A stretch of 46,735 nt of DNA from Lactifluus volemus (lineage: Eukaryota; Basidiomycota; Agaricomycetes; Russulales; Russulaceae). Location: assembly GCA_022376515.1 (NCBI GenBank), contig WTXI01000282.1:1-46735 (forward strand), given 5' to 3'. Shown here one piece after another: positions 1 to 10,424 of this stretch. The stretch's first letter is position 1, and each line of letters begins with the position of its first letter. Below the pieces are notes generated by a model. That model did not search any database. It saw only the letters and a program-made list of their open reading frames with translations, and was not told the DNA's origin. The translations under genes were made by a program, and so were the position numbers.

Positions 1-437
1 ATAAAACGGGGGGAGCGGCAGGCATGCGCGCGGAACAGGAACAGTAGGACGAGACTCTTTCGGAGTCTCGTCTGGTTACTATATATTGTTCTGTAGATAG
101 TGAAATTGCTAATTGAAGAAGGGGGACTAGTAGTTTAAGGGAATGGTCTCGATCTTGGCCTCGAGAGCGGCCGCTCGTAGTGAATGTGGGTGCGGGACTA
201 AGTCCTCGGCGCGGGGAATATACTAACTAAATAAAAGGGGTGTCGAGGATAGAAAAGGAATGGTATAGTAAGTGAACGGCTGTGGGCGATCGCCCCCAAC
301 GGGGAGCGGTCGTTATCCACACCGGCGGGTCCTCGGGGTGCCTAGGACGTTGGCTGTCCCGTCCTTGGTACCCCCTAACGCTGGGCGCCGTTCTCGGCCG
401 CCAGCCTTTCTCCCCGCGTCCTCGTGATTCCTCGTCA
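1..437 (-). mobile_element. copia-family LTR, truncated by the window edge
   Basis: Read on the minus strand, this stretch matches the LTRs of the full copia element at 15964-21903 in order. The shared blocks are a CCGAGAACGGCG block, CCCGCCGG.GTGGATAACG, CTCCCCGTTGGGGG, GCCCACAGCCGT and GAGCGGCCG. It starts with TG at 437 and is diverged. The last dozen or so LTR bases lie beyond position 1, so a solo LTR cannot be told from the end of a full element. It interrupts the last exon of Nudix copy 1. It contains a perfect 10-bp hairpin at 48-72 and a TATA-like stretch near 80-92. Confidence 0.8.
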
Positions 438-1400
438 TATGAATGACTCGGAGAGTAGGTGGCCTGTTGAATTTCCACGAAAGACTTCAATTGGCTTTTG
501 TCGCCACCTCTCAAATGCAGTATCGCGAGTGTACGTAGTCCGAGTCAGCTCAGGGGAAATCTAATTCCCGCAGCCCGTCAGCCAAACAAATAAGAGACGA
601 GCAGAGAAGTGAGAAACCTACGAGGGTGTCTGCAGTCAGTCCCTGCTCTTGTAACGCAAGGCTTTGGAAGCGGCACAAGAGGTATTGAATACCAAGCCAG
701 TGGACATCTGTGATTCGTGATGGTCCATTTTTAGTGGGGAGGCAATAAAAAGAGTAAGAAAGGCACAAGGATGCCAGACACGGACAAAAAACAGCGAGTT
801 CACAAGGTCCAGTGGCATGACCGGGCCGATCAGCGGCCCGAGCGGGTGGAGACCACCTTACTGGGATCACGTCGTCGAGAAGTGCCACTAGATAAGTGAC
901 CACGAACGGATCGAGGGTGAAGAGGGCGTGGACATGAGGGAAACCGCGATAGGAACGCGACTTCTTCATCTACTTCTATAAACTGGCCAGAGAAAAGCTT
1001 CGTCAATCGCCACGCTCAGCTCAATAAAGGTGTCAGACAAGGGGTGAGGGAAGAAAGAAAGACTCACCGCTGTTTCGAACAGCGTCCGCTTTGGTTAATT
1101 TTCCTCTGGGTAGAGCAGCCTCCCTCGGATGAGAGCGCAATTCCTTCGAGCGGGTGGTCAAGAACACAACTGGCTCACCGGCATGTTGATATAACAGAGC
1201 CAGCAGGTGTGTTGAGTTACGAAATAGCTAAGTCAACATGACTAGAGGAACGAATCAGATCCAAAGTTCGAACTCAGAGGAACCCACCGGCCTGCGTTCA
1301 AGGATTCGGGAGAGTGAGCTATTCGCTATATGGACTCCCATGGACTCTAGGCGGCGAGTCGGAGATGCCGCATATGGGTACAGTCCTCGGTGAACACGTA
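438..1400 (-). pseudogene. Nudix hydrolase (CoA diphosphatase-like) copy 1, decayed
   Basis: This is a relic of the gene that is intact at 31064-32203. On the minus strand, exon-1-like sequence lies near 1280-1370, exon 2 near 1050-1250 (the GQTALPGG-type region), exon 3 near 870-970 (FPHVHALFTLDPF, compare SPHVHTLCTLDPF) and exon 4 near 600-700 (QGLTADTLVGFSL). The exon-5 FVEIQQAT tail ends where the LTR at 437 begins. The Nudix-box block REANEE of the intact copy reads IEVDEE here, so the arginine is lost. Most of exon 3 after the LDDV block is missing and the frame is broken in several places. It appears non-functional. Confidence 0.75.
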
Positions 1401-2194
1401 TCGGTCTCGCTTCGACGACAGGATGTTGGACGCCGATTTGGAACCAGCGTGAGTGGTGTGTATCGATGCCGAAAAGTCCACGAGAGTGCTGCCACTCCTG
1501 TTATCGGGGGTCAGCTGGTGTTGCGAACTCGAACTTGGGGAGCAAAGCGTCGCGTGGAGGAAGATCGTCGACGGGTGATGACATGGATCGCAGAGGAATG
1601 GCGCAGATGAAGAGAGAGACACGAATGATTTATTTTGCGAAGGGCTGCAGAGGAATGAGTCTTCGAGGTAGAGTTACTAGTGGGATTGATACGTGCCAGG
1701 TGGACATCATCGACCCGGAGCAAGTGTAGGACTCGCGTCTGGGTGGCCCAATGAATTCTTGATGTACTGTAGAGAGTCACAAATAGACATTGGCGAGTGG
1801 AACGACTGCTAAAAACAGGAAGGATGTCAAGCAAAGGGCGGGGAGGGGGAGCGAGCGGTAACTAGTAACTAGTGAAGAACACAAAATGGGCTTACCCGGA
1901 ACCCTTGCACTTCTCCCAATGTACGTCCCAACGACGGACCAGCCCTCGATGCTGACCGTAAACTACTTGAACGCGCTGCTGAAGAATTCGAAATTGGTTA
2001 GCTGCGCCGTATCGGGCCCGGTCTTGCAGGGGTTGAGAGCACGATGAACTGTGTGGTCAAAATCACAAGCCACACGTCAGGGAATGATACTGTAACAATA
2101 GAGTGAAATAGGGTAACAGTTGCGAGGCATAGAGACAGAATGATATCATCATAGTGCCGTACCATGGTGGGATACTGTACTGTATCACCATACT
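1401..2194. other. intergenic, partly duplicated in the next cassette
   Basis: I see no gene here. The stretch from about 1400 to 1680 is recognisably similar to 8245-8410, which lies between the Nudix and WH2-like relics of the second cassette. Shared blocks include GACGACAGGATGTTG and GAAGAGAGAGA. The rest, about 1690-2190, shows no similarity I can identify. Short open frames here have no recognisable protein features. Confidence 0.5.
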
Positions 2195-2910
2195 ATATCC
2201 TTGTACCACTAGCACGTTCTCTCGGTTTTCTTAGTGGGACAGGCGGTGGCGGTAGATCGATTCCTTGTGCCTTGTCCACATCACCACCACCTTTAATTCC
2301 ACGTCTTCCAGCGCCTACGAATACAGGAATACCCACTGCCCTGCGCGAATATCCTATTACCCGCTGGCTTACCAGCCGAATTGGCTGCAGGTAGACATGA
2401 CTGTAGTCTCCCACGCCCGTCTTCTATCTCACTTCTTTTTTCATACCTTTCTCCACTTTTTTTTTCATATAATCGCCGTCGTCTTTGCCTCTGTTTCGCA
2501 CCACAGTCCGCGTACTTTACATTCCTCCCGCACAAGGGACAGCTGCCTTCCTTCATACGCCGAGCCGGACATTTCTGTGCTTCAAGGGTAAAGTCCGGTT
2601 TCCCAAACTTGACCACTTGCGGTGACAGTGCCTCACTCGCTGAAGAATCCATCATGTAAGTTAGTCCTTGCCTTCTTCCACTATGGTGAAACCAGTGGCG
2701 TACCCACCACCATCACCATCACCACCTATGACCCGCCGGCCATATCGTGCGGGGACTTTGTCAGCCTATCCCAGCTGGGATACGTGGGAAATCGGTGTAG
2801 GTGCCCTTGGGTGGTTGTTTCAGGGAGCCCGAAGGACCGGGAAAGGATAGCACGTCGTCAAGGTGGAGGGAGGCTTCGCCGGAACCGGGCACAATTGTGA
2901 CGAACATCAG
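2195..2910 (-). pseudogene. proline-rich WH2-like gene, copy 1, internally deleted
   Basis: This is a relic of the gene that is intact at 32507-35204. On the minus strand the 3' end (2195-2400) still encodes GIPVFVGAG followed by PPPPVPLRKPRERASG, matching GIPVYVGAG and the proline/arginine tail of the intact protein. It then jumps directly to the coiled-coil and upstream parts (2400-2900), which align with about 34060-34560. The central half of the gene, including the polyproline stretch and WH2 motif, is missing. Frames are broken by indels. It lies head-to-head with NLR gene A. Confidence 0.7.
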
Positions 2911-3352
2911 GTGGTGAGGACTCAGCAGCACTGGTTATTGACTCGATGTCTAGTCGTCGTGAAGCGTGCTCATCCAAGTCGATCAGCTATTGTATTTATA
3001 AAATAGACGAATGAAAACGGAGATGTGCCAGAACGGCTCCAGCTTGAGCAAAACACATGACTCGGTTCGTGCAAAGTAGTGTTTAGAAGACGATAGAAAA
3101 AAAAAGCGGCTACCGTGCACAATACCTTCAAGTTATCACTTCTCTCGACTGACCGTTGTGTTCTGCTCTCATGGTCTGTCACTTTGAATGCGATCATTTG
3201 CTTTGAGCGCCTATCGACCTCATCGGGTCATTTGTATCTACACGAGGCAGTAGGCACAGCGGCCCTATCGATCTGTTGACCGACTCATCTTTGCTTCAAC
3301 ACACACCGACTCGAAATCCCCCAGCTCGAAATTTCTACTCCCAACAGTCCCT
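2911..3352. promoter_or_regulatory. 5' region of NLR A, between divergent WH2 relic and NLR
   Basis: No coding sequence is seen. The interval separates the 5' side of a minus-strand WH2-like relic from the start of NLR A. The same head-to-head arrangement precedes NLR B and NLR C. The last bases before the start codon (TTTGCTTCAACACACACC) resemble the ACACAC-containing leaders of B and C. It is inferred to hold the promoter and 5' UTR of A. I could not identify a convincing TATA box. Confidence 0.45.
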
Positions 3353-6300
3353 ATGTCTCGCACTACCATTTCGACACACTCAGCTTCCTCTTCCAATTTC
3401 CAATCCATCTTCGATGCCGCCTTGATCAAGTACAAACGGAAAACGAAGAACGACCTTCTTGCCAACCAGCTCATAGTACAACTGGAAGATTGCGACTCCC
3501 CTAGCGCTATCCTCGACTTATTTAACAGACAATACAATATTCGACAATTCATTCAATCTCGAAACGATGGTGGAAGCTCTAAACAATGGCTCAACACCAC
3601 TGTTACTGTTCTATGCGCACTTTCTGGCATCCTTGGCCAGGGTGTTGGCATGGTGAGTCTTCGAATCTTATCTTGCCAAGGATATGCCCTCTAACCGTCC
3701 GACTCGAGGTATTCTCACCAGCAAAGGTCATTTTCGCTGGAATAGGTGTCTTACTCATGGTGTGTGGTCTCCGTGATCGATCAAGTCAAAATCTGATCAT
3801 AAACTCTGTAGGCGGCCAAGGATGTCGGCGCAAGCCAGGACGCCCTCGTTGATCTTTTCGATCGAATCGAAACCTTTTTCCAACGTCTCGAGATCTACAT
3901 CAAAGTGCGAGTGACCGAAGCGATGAAGAACTTAATTGCAAAGATAATGGCAGAGATTCTTGGAATCCTGGCTATTGCAACGAAGGAGATCAGACAAGGA
4001 TGGGGGAGTGAGTCGGTCCCTAGGCAGAACTGTCACTTGACTGATCATTCTCAGAGCGATATTTAAAGAAGCTGACTGGAAAAACGGATATTGAAGGTGC
4101 ACTGACGAGGTTGGAAAGACTGTCCAATGATGAGGCTCTGACGGCCACTGTACAAGTCCTGGAAGCTGCGGACAGCATGGACGGTAAAATGGAACAGGTC
4201 GTTGATGGTGCGCAACATGCAAGTGTATTCCGTCTACTCTCATGGCTAATTGTCGTATTTTACAGTGACGCAACAGATTGAAAACGATATCGGTGATCTG
4301 AAACGTTCGTGATCTCATAATTGGCATCGTATAGAGCCTCAAATTATCACAGGAGACCATTCACAAGAGAAGTTCCAAACGTGGCTATCTCCCCCGGATC
4401 CATCCATCAATTATAACACGGCACGCGATGCTTACCACAATGGCACTGCCGCATGGTTCACTCAAGGCCGTACATATCAAGATTGGAAAAATCCAGGTTC
4501 TGGGTCCTTATTTTGGATCCATGGAAAGGGTAAGTATATTTTTTGTTCAGCGACGTTGCTATTGTTGATCCCACCCTCCTAACTTCATAGCCGGATCCGG
4601 AAAGAGTATTCTTAGGTATGTCCGAGTCACTGGCTGGCTGGCTGCGTTCCACTTAAGTGACATTTTCTACCAGCTCCGCGATCATCCATGATTTAGAACA
4701 GTTCCTCGACGCCAGGCCATCTTACATGGCCTATTTTTTCTTCGACTTCAAAGACACTTCGAAGCAAGATATTCACGCTTTGCAAACTTCTCTCCTCATT
4801 CAGCTCTGTGGCCAATCCAATCTTTGTACCAAGGCCCTTTTCAACTTATATTCCAAGCACGATCAAGGTATAAAACAACCCAGTGAAAGTGCACTTTCAC
4901 ATTGCCTCAAACACATGCTTGTCGCTCTTGGACAAGTGCCAATCTATCTTATTATCGACGCTCTTGATGAATGCCCTAATACTTCCAAGTCAATTGGGGC
5001 ACCTCGCTCGCGCCAAAAGGTCTTGGAGTTTCTGAAGGAACTAGTGGAGCTGCACCTTCCAAACTTGCATATATGTGTAACAAGTCGCCCAGAGTTCGAT
5101 ATACGAAATACCCTTGAACAATTGGCACGTCTCAAGATCTCCCTTCATGACGAAGATGGCCAGAAGCAAGATATTACCGAATATGTTCGCTCAGTGGTTT
5201 ATTCGGACAACGAGCTGGTGATGAAGAAGTGGAGACAAGAAATTAAAGACTCGGTTATCAAGGCACTCTCTGAAAAGGCTGATGGAATGTACGAGTGTCA
5301 GTCTATGTTTATGCTGCGTTCTCACACAGACTCAGGTTTCGATGGGTTGTATGTCAACTGGAAACGCTGAGGGAGTGTCTTGCACGCAATGTCGAGCATG
5401 TCCTCAGAGAATTGCCCGAATCTCTAGACGAGACGTATCTGCGTGTCCTGAAGGGAGTCAAGAGCGCGAACCGTGGAGATGTTTATCGTCTTCTCCAATG
5501 CCTCGTGGTGGCTGTCCGACCACTTCGTGTCGACGAGCTCGCAGAAGTTCTCGCGGTGAACTTCGACAGTGGTGATGGGATTCCACAATTGAACCCAGAC
5601 TGGCGGTGGGAGGATCAAGAAGAAGCTCTTCAGGCGGCATGTTCCAGTTTGATCGCCATTGTCGACACAGGCAAATCGCGAGTCGTTCAATTCTCGCATT
5701 TCTCGGTGAAAGAGTTCTTGACCTCGCCTCGTCTTGCCGACTCAAGTGCGGATGTCTCCCATTATCATATTTCCCTGGAGTCCGCGCACACGATCCTCGC
5801 ACAATCTTGCTTAGGTGTCTTGCTGCGTTTGCCAGTGCGCGAGGATCTCTACGAAGATAACACCACGGGAGAAGTTAGCGAAGATAGCGGCGAGGGCGAA
5901 GATAGAATCGATGGCAGCTTTCCATTGGTTAAATATGCAGCTCGATATTGGATCAAGCATGCCCAGTTCAAGAATGTGGCATCGCATGTATCGGAAGGGA
6001 TGGAACTTCTCTTTGACCCAAACAAACCGCATTTTTCGACGTGGCTTCACTACCACAACATAGACACTTGGGATTACAAATCCGAATTTTTCTATTTCAC
6101 AAATATTCTACTCAGACCAAAAGACAGGCCCTGCCTGTATTACGCCGCACTCTGTGGACTTCATGACTTGGTGGAGCACCTTATTGTTGAGCATCACCAA
6201 GATGTGAATGTCCGTGGCGGATATTATGTGGCACCCATGGGGGCTGCATTGGCGGGGAAGCACCTTCATGTTGCAAAGTTACTCTACCAACACGGTGCAA

Positions 6301-7007
6301 ATGTAGATGTTCCAGGCAAGGATGAAACAACTCTACTGCAAATACTATCAAGGGGCGGCGAGCCCGAAATAGTGCAGTGGCTACTCGAATGTGGCGCGGA
6401 GCGGAATGCTCGAGATACCCTATGGCGTTTGAATCCACTGCATAATGCAACTATAAGTGGAAATCTAGAGACAGTTCAGATACTTGTGCAGCACAATGTG
6501 GACATCAATGCTAAGAATTTCGAGGGTGGGACCCCATTACACTACGCATCGGAATTTGGTCACCTCGATATGGTTCGGTTATTGCTTGGCTCCGGAGCCG
6601 ATGCGAACGCCCAGAAGGACGATGGTTCTACCCCGTTACATATGGTTTCACGCAGGGCTGACTCGGAGGATCTGCCACTCTGGGTAACACAGGAGGGAAA
6701 GGTCGCTGTCGCGTGCCTGTTACTCGAGCACGGGGCAGATATACGGTTGGTGGATATCAGTGGTAGGACAGCGTTGGAGGTTGCAGATGAAGATAATAAG
6801 GAGTGCTGGGGAATCCCAAATCGGAGGGGAGAAGCGAGAACGGCATGCAGCGCGCAAGGGGACCCTGAGACGGGACTGCCAACGCCCACGGCTCCCCGAG
6901 GGCCCGCCGGCGTGGACCACGTCTGCTCCTCGTTGGGGGTGGGCGCCCACAGCCGCCCGTCACGATACCATTCATCTTCTACAGATAGACCCCGTTTTTT
7001 ACCTTAG
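3353..7007 (+). CDS. NLR gene A: Goodbye-NACHT-ankyrin STAND protein, C-terminus altered by a solo LTR
   Basis: This is a fungal STAND/NLR protein, expected to be a nucleotide-gated sensor in self/non-self recognition. Nine exons give 1075 aa: 3353-3652, 3709-3759, 3812-4007, 4055-4207, 4266-4304, 4353-4529, 4591-4615, 4674-5288 and 5336-7007. The N-terminal 230 aa match the 'Goodbye' type (FDAALIKYKRKTK, WLNTTVTVLCALSG, SPAKVIFAGIGVLL). The NACHT P-loop GKAGSGKS is at about 304-311 and is split by an intron; the Walker B block IIDALDEC is near 407-414, followed by the sensor CVTSRPE. A winged-helix-like region comes next, and ankyrin repeats run from about 785. The reading frame enters the solo LTR at 6804 and stops inside it. 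Without the LTR the frame continues to a stop at 7274-7276 and ends like B and C (MIKLLSEHIAK). It has one more intron than B or C. I am sure of the family; function is inferred. Confidence 0.85.
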
Positions 7008-7235
7008 CATAGTTAGTTCACCTCGAGCACATGGCAAATGTCCCACCTCGTGCACACTAAGATCGAGCGGCCGTCTTGGCACTAAATTCATTCAATTCGT
7101 AGCACACACCCTAGACTACATAAATACCAAAATACGAGACTGGGGGATGCAAGACGCGTTCCACATTCGTTTTCTCGTGTGTGACCTTGCCCTCCGCTCG
7201 TTCCGCTCCCGCGCGCGTACTCGTTTTCGACACTA
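6804..7235 (+). mobile_element. solo LTR of the copia family, inserted in the last exon of NLR A
   Basis: The stretch begins TGCTGGG and aligns along its 432 bp with the LTRs at 15964-16427 and 21440-21903, sharing the GGAGGGGAG, CCCGCCGGCGTGGA, GTTGGGGGTGGGCG and AATCGAGCGGCCGTCTTGG blocks. It is diverged from them. It is flanked by the 5-bp direct repeat AGGAG (6799-6803 and 7236-7240). Removing it with one repeat restores an open ankyrin C-terminus identical in form to the paralogs. The end reads CACTA rather than CTCCA, so the terminal CA has mutated. Confidence 0.92.
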
Positions 7236-7276
7236 AGGAGATGATCAAGCTGCTGTCAGAGCACATTGCAAAGTGA
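7236..7276 (+). other. displaced original 3' end of NLR A
   Basis: Read in the pre-insertion frame, this encodes KEMIKLLSEHIAK and a TGA stop at 7274-7276, including the duplicated target site. It matches the last residues of B (DMIKLLSEHVAE) and C (EMIKLLSEHVSK). It is now downstream of a stop codon inside the LTR and would not be translated. Confidence 0.9.
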
Positions 7277-7740
7277 GCGGGTACTATAACGCTCACAAGT
7301 CTACTACTAGTACTGCTTATGTCTAAAGATAGGCCTCTTGAGTACTCGTCATTATTTCAAGTTGTATCGCTACATGCTACACTGCCGCATTACTTTACAA
7401 AACTGCTATCCATGTGGCCGTAACCCGCAAAGCCAACGTGACGGCAACGTCTAGGCTCAGAGATTCACACTAACAGGAATCGCTGCGGTACCAGTGAAGG
7501 ACACAACAGCCGGCGGTGGCCCATTCAGCTACTGTTCAGGTACTTCTACAGACGTAAAACCCAGGAAACTGATATTCCATATAAGTGTCGGGCACGTCCC
7601 ATTTATTAATAATGACGACATATACGCCGATTCCACGAAGTCCACTCGAAGGATCTCACCTGGTAACGCTGGTCGTCCGTCATTTTGTGGTCGTCCCAGG
7701 TCAAATGGGATCACTTGTATGATCATAAACTCCTCGAGTA
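7277..7740. other. 3' flank of NLR A, no gene
   Basis: No coding sequence is recognised. Parts resemble the 3' flanks of NLR B and C. In particular, the GTGGTCGTCCCAGGTCA... stretch near 7688-7730 resembles GTGGTCATCCAAGGTCAGA near 30870, downstream of C. At about 7740 it is joined directly to the middle of a Nudix relic, so the 3' half of that Nudix copy has been lost at this junction. Confidence 0.5.
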
Positions 7741-8245
7741 GGTGGTCAAATATATGTGCCACCTCACTGGGAGCTACGCACAGCTCATCCAGAATGAGAT
7801 ATCGTCAAAAGGTGCTACGAAAGGGAAGGAAGGGAAGGCTCACTGCTGTTTCAACAAATCTAGCGTCTACTGTCATACTTTTCCTCCAGGTAGAGCCGTC
7901 TCCCTTGGATGGGAGCACAGTTCCTCCGAGCAGGTAGTGAAGCACGTGAGGGTCTCACTGGCATGTTCACACTACAGAACGAGCACTGCGGGCGAGCTTC
8001 GAAATAAGTAAATCAAAATGTCTAGGGAATAAATCAGATTTAAAGTTCAGAACGTTCACAAGCAACCCACCACCAAAATGGAGAGATCCGAGTCAAATTA
8101 CACCAGTGGACTGGCCCAGAGTTACAAATGAATGAGAATACGTTTGCGTTTCAAGGATTCGAGCGACGGAGCCATCAGTAAGTCTCTTCTCCAGGAGGCG
8201 GCAAGAGGCGCGAGCTGAATTGGATATACCGAATATGGCTGCAGT
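7741..8245 (-). pseudogene. Nudix hydrolase copy 2, truncated relic
   Basis: On the minus strand this keeps part of exon 3 (block VAHIFDHLLE, compare VSHIFDHPLQ in the intact copy), an exon-2-like block near 7840-8010 and an exon-1-like block near 8140-8240. Sequence encoding everything after IFDHLL is absent and replaced by NLR 3'-flank DNA. Indels disrupt all frames. It is identified only by alignment to the intact gene at 31064-32203. Confidence 0.65.
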
Positions 8246-8574
8246 TCCGCTTTGATGACAGGATGTTGAACGCCAATTTGCAGAGAGTTGGCGACTCTAA
8301 GATCATTGCTTGACGGGCTGATCGCAGACGAAGAGAGAGAAATACAGATGATCGGTCATGTGAAGAGCTGCGGGAGGAGATGTGTTTGCGGGTTGCGGGC
8401 AGATTTAGCAGTGCTCTGGCACTAACAGTAGTTGCCAACCCGACCTGGGCCAGGAACTCCGTCGAGATTAAGTGTCACGTGCAGAGAGCCCGTGGCCAAA
8501 GCAATTCCTTAATGTATGCACTGTACTGCACTTAATAACGAGGTATGTAATGTATTGTAACATGTCGAGAAAGT

Positions 8575-9740
8575 CGGCCCATCACTTGATACTTGACGAC
8601 GGCACGCCTTCCTTCGCCTGCGTATCGACCATCTCAATATCGCTTCTTGCTAATTGTAACTTGAACTGGGCCATCGACCGCGAGTGGTGGCCGCTGAACA
8701 CTCGGGGAAATAAATAAAGTACCAGCGGAACTCATAGTACAGGGAGGCAGCTGGCCTATATGCAGGGGCGCCGATGTGGGCTGTCCAACGCGCTTCGCTC
8801 TAGCTCTAGGCGGTGAACAATCGGAGCGTCCACTGGCGTGTCACGGTGACGCAGTGTGCAAAACCGTCGGAAAAGGACACCTCCGCCATTACTGGAGTTT
8901 TTAGCTCTTGGGGAGGACAAGGGTGCCGCATAATGGCAGTGGCGACGGCAGCTGCGGAAGTGATGGCGTGCAGTTCTTGCTCGGCTCCTCACAAAATCTT
9001 GAATAACAAAGATATTGTCAACTCAAAGAACATGGATAGAGAATTAGACCAAAAACGCTATCTCACTTCTTCCTCCAACTACTTAATATTTTCTACCCTC
9101 CGCACAGCAGACAGCTCCCTCTTCTTCCTGCGCGCACAAATTTCGCTGGACATGTCAGTGTTTGCAAGGTCAAGTCTCGTACACCCTCCCTGGATAAGCC
9201 AAACTTCACCCCTGAGGCGACGGTGCTTCACCTGCTAAGAAATCCGCCATGTGCTGCCTGCCTTTCTTCTATGACGACCCTAGAGGTACGCCGCCGTTGC
9301 CACCACCATCTGAGACTCGCTAGCCGCACTGCTCAGACAACTCGATAGCTGATCCCGCTCGAGATCGGTAGGCTACCGACGTAGGTTGCGAAAGGTGTTC
9401 TAGGGAGTTTGAAAGGTCGGGAAGGGACGCCACGTAATCAAAGTAGACCGGCTTGGTCAGGGAGTGTACAAGGTATGCCACAGATCAGGGCAGTGGAACA
9501 GGGAAATTCTGAGTCCGTGGATGCCAGTGGGCTGTGAGGGAAGACAATGGAGGGGATCGCGATGGACAGCAAGCGGTGAACCGGTGAAGTCAGGCACTCA
9601 GCGACACTTGTCATGGCCTCGATTTCCGGTCGCCGTGACGAGAGGAAGGGGAAGGGAAGAGATTGTGACGCGGATTCTTCATGCTCTTCACTGTATGCCC
9701 CATCTGCCGTCGACAAATCAGGCAGCGTTGATATCGACTA
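8575..9740 (-). pseudogene. proline-rich WH2-like gene, copy 2, decayed
   Basis: This relic of the gene at 32507-35204 covers the centre and N-terminal half. The 8600-8720 segment matches 33480-33600 (the GGCACGCCTTCC.TCGCCTGCGTATCGACC region). The 8760-8920 segment matches 33720-33850 (GCACGAACGTCGGAAAAGGACA region). The 9060-9200 segment matches the coiled-coil region, and 9430-9650 matches about 34540-34680. No frame stays open for more than a fraction of the length, and the polyproline stretch is not recognisable. Confidence 0.65.
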
Positions 9741-10424
9741 TGTGACCTTTTGCCTCTTTCGTCCCCGCTGCTTCGAAAATCTAGAGTAATATATTGGTAG
9801 ATCAGCATCACGACTTTTATGAGGGCACATGAGCAACGCACGTCAATGAGCTTCTCTACATATTTGGTCAATGCCTCCTCCTTCGATGTGCCCTGTTGAT
9901 GATCATTCCAAGCATACCTGTACGGTGAAGGGCAATGTGATAGGGTGTAAATGGTTTACATCATATCAGCAATTATGGCTTAAAAGGAAGAAAGCGATCG
10001 CGCACCACTTGGCTTTATCCGTAGAGCATACCAGGTCACGGGATGTTGACGTCGCGTTTGGTGGCTAGAATTCCAAGTTTGGTGTAAATGAGGACCGTGA
10101 TCCCCACAGTTGCGCATCGAAAACCCTACGCTGCTTGTAATAAGAGTATAATTAGGTTAGATGAAAGGACTACGAAAGAAAACAAGAGTGCCCACGTAGA
10201 CTTGGTCCTCCTTTGTGGGCTGGATGGGACCTTCCCGTGGAAGGGTGATTATGATCACCACAGCTTTCTTGAATTGCTCCTGGGTCACGGTGCTCGAAAT
10301 TGATGCACGTACGATATTTGGGTCGATGGCGATGGCAAACAGGACGACGCGGGACACGGCGGCCAAGCGCAAGTGCAAGCGGTCACGTCGCTCACGGTCC
10401 GTCAAGGTCCGACACCGGCGACTT
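9741..10424. other. junction between two WH2 relics, no recognisable gene
   Basis: By the order of the array, an NLR gene and a Nudix gene should lie between two WH2-like copies, but only about 0.7 kb of unrelated-looking sequence is present. I see no NACHT motif, no Nudix box and no convincing ankyrin repeat. A frame near 10255-10303 encodes SFLELLLGHGARN, which is faintly ankyrin-like but too short to count. The right edge, near 10425, is the same breakpoint seen in WH2 copy 4. Confidence 0.4.

Noticed and set aside
227..514. A 95-aa minus-strand protein
   Set aside because: The frame is made of Nudix copy 1 sequence read into a retroelement LTR. It is a by-product of the insertion.
10088..10303. 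Ankyrin remnant (SFLELLLGHGARN) marking the missing NLR
   Set aside because: A 13-residue match to a loose consensus in one short frame is not evidence. Flanking residues do not continue the repeat pattern.
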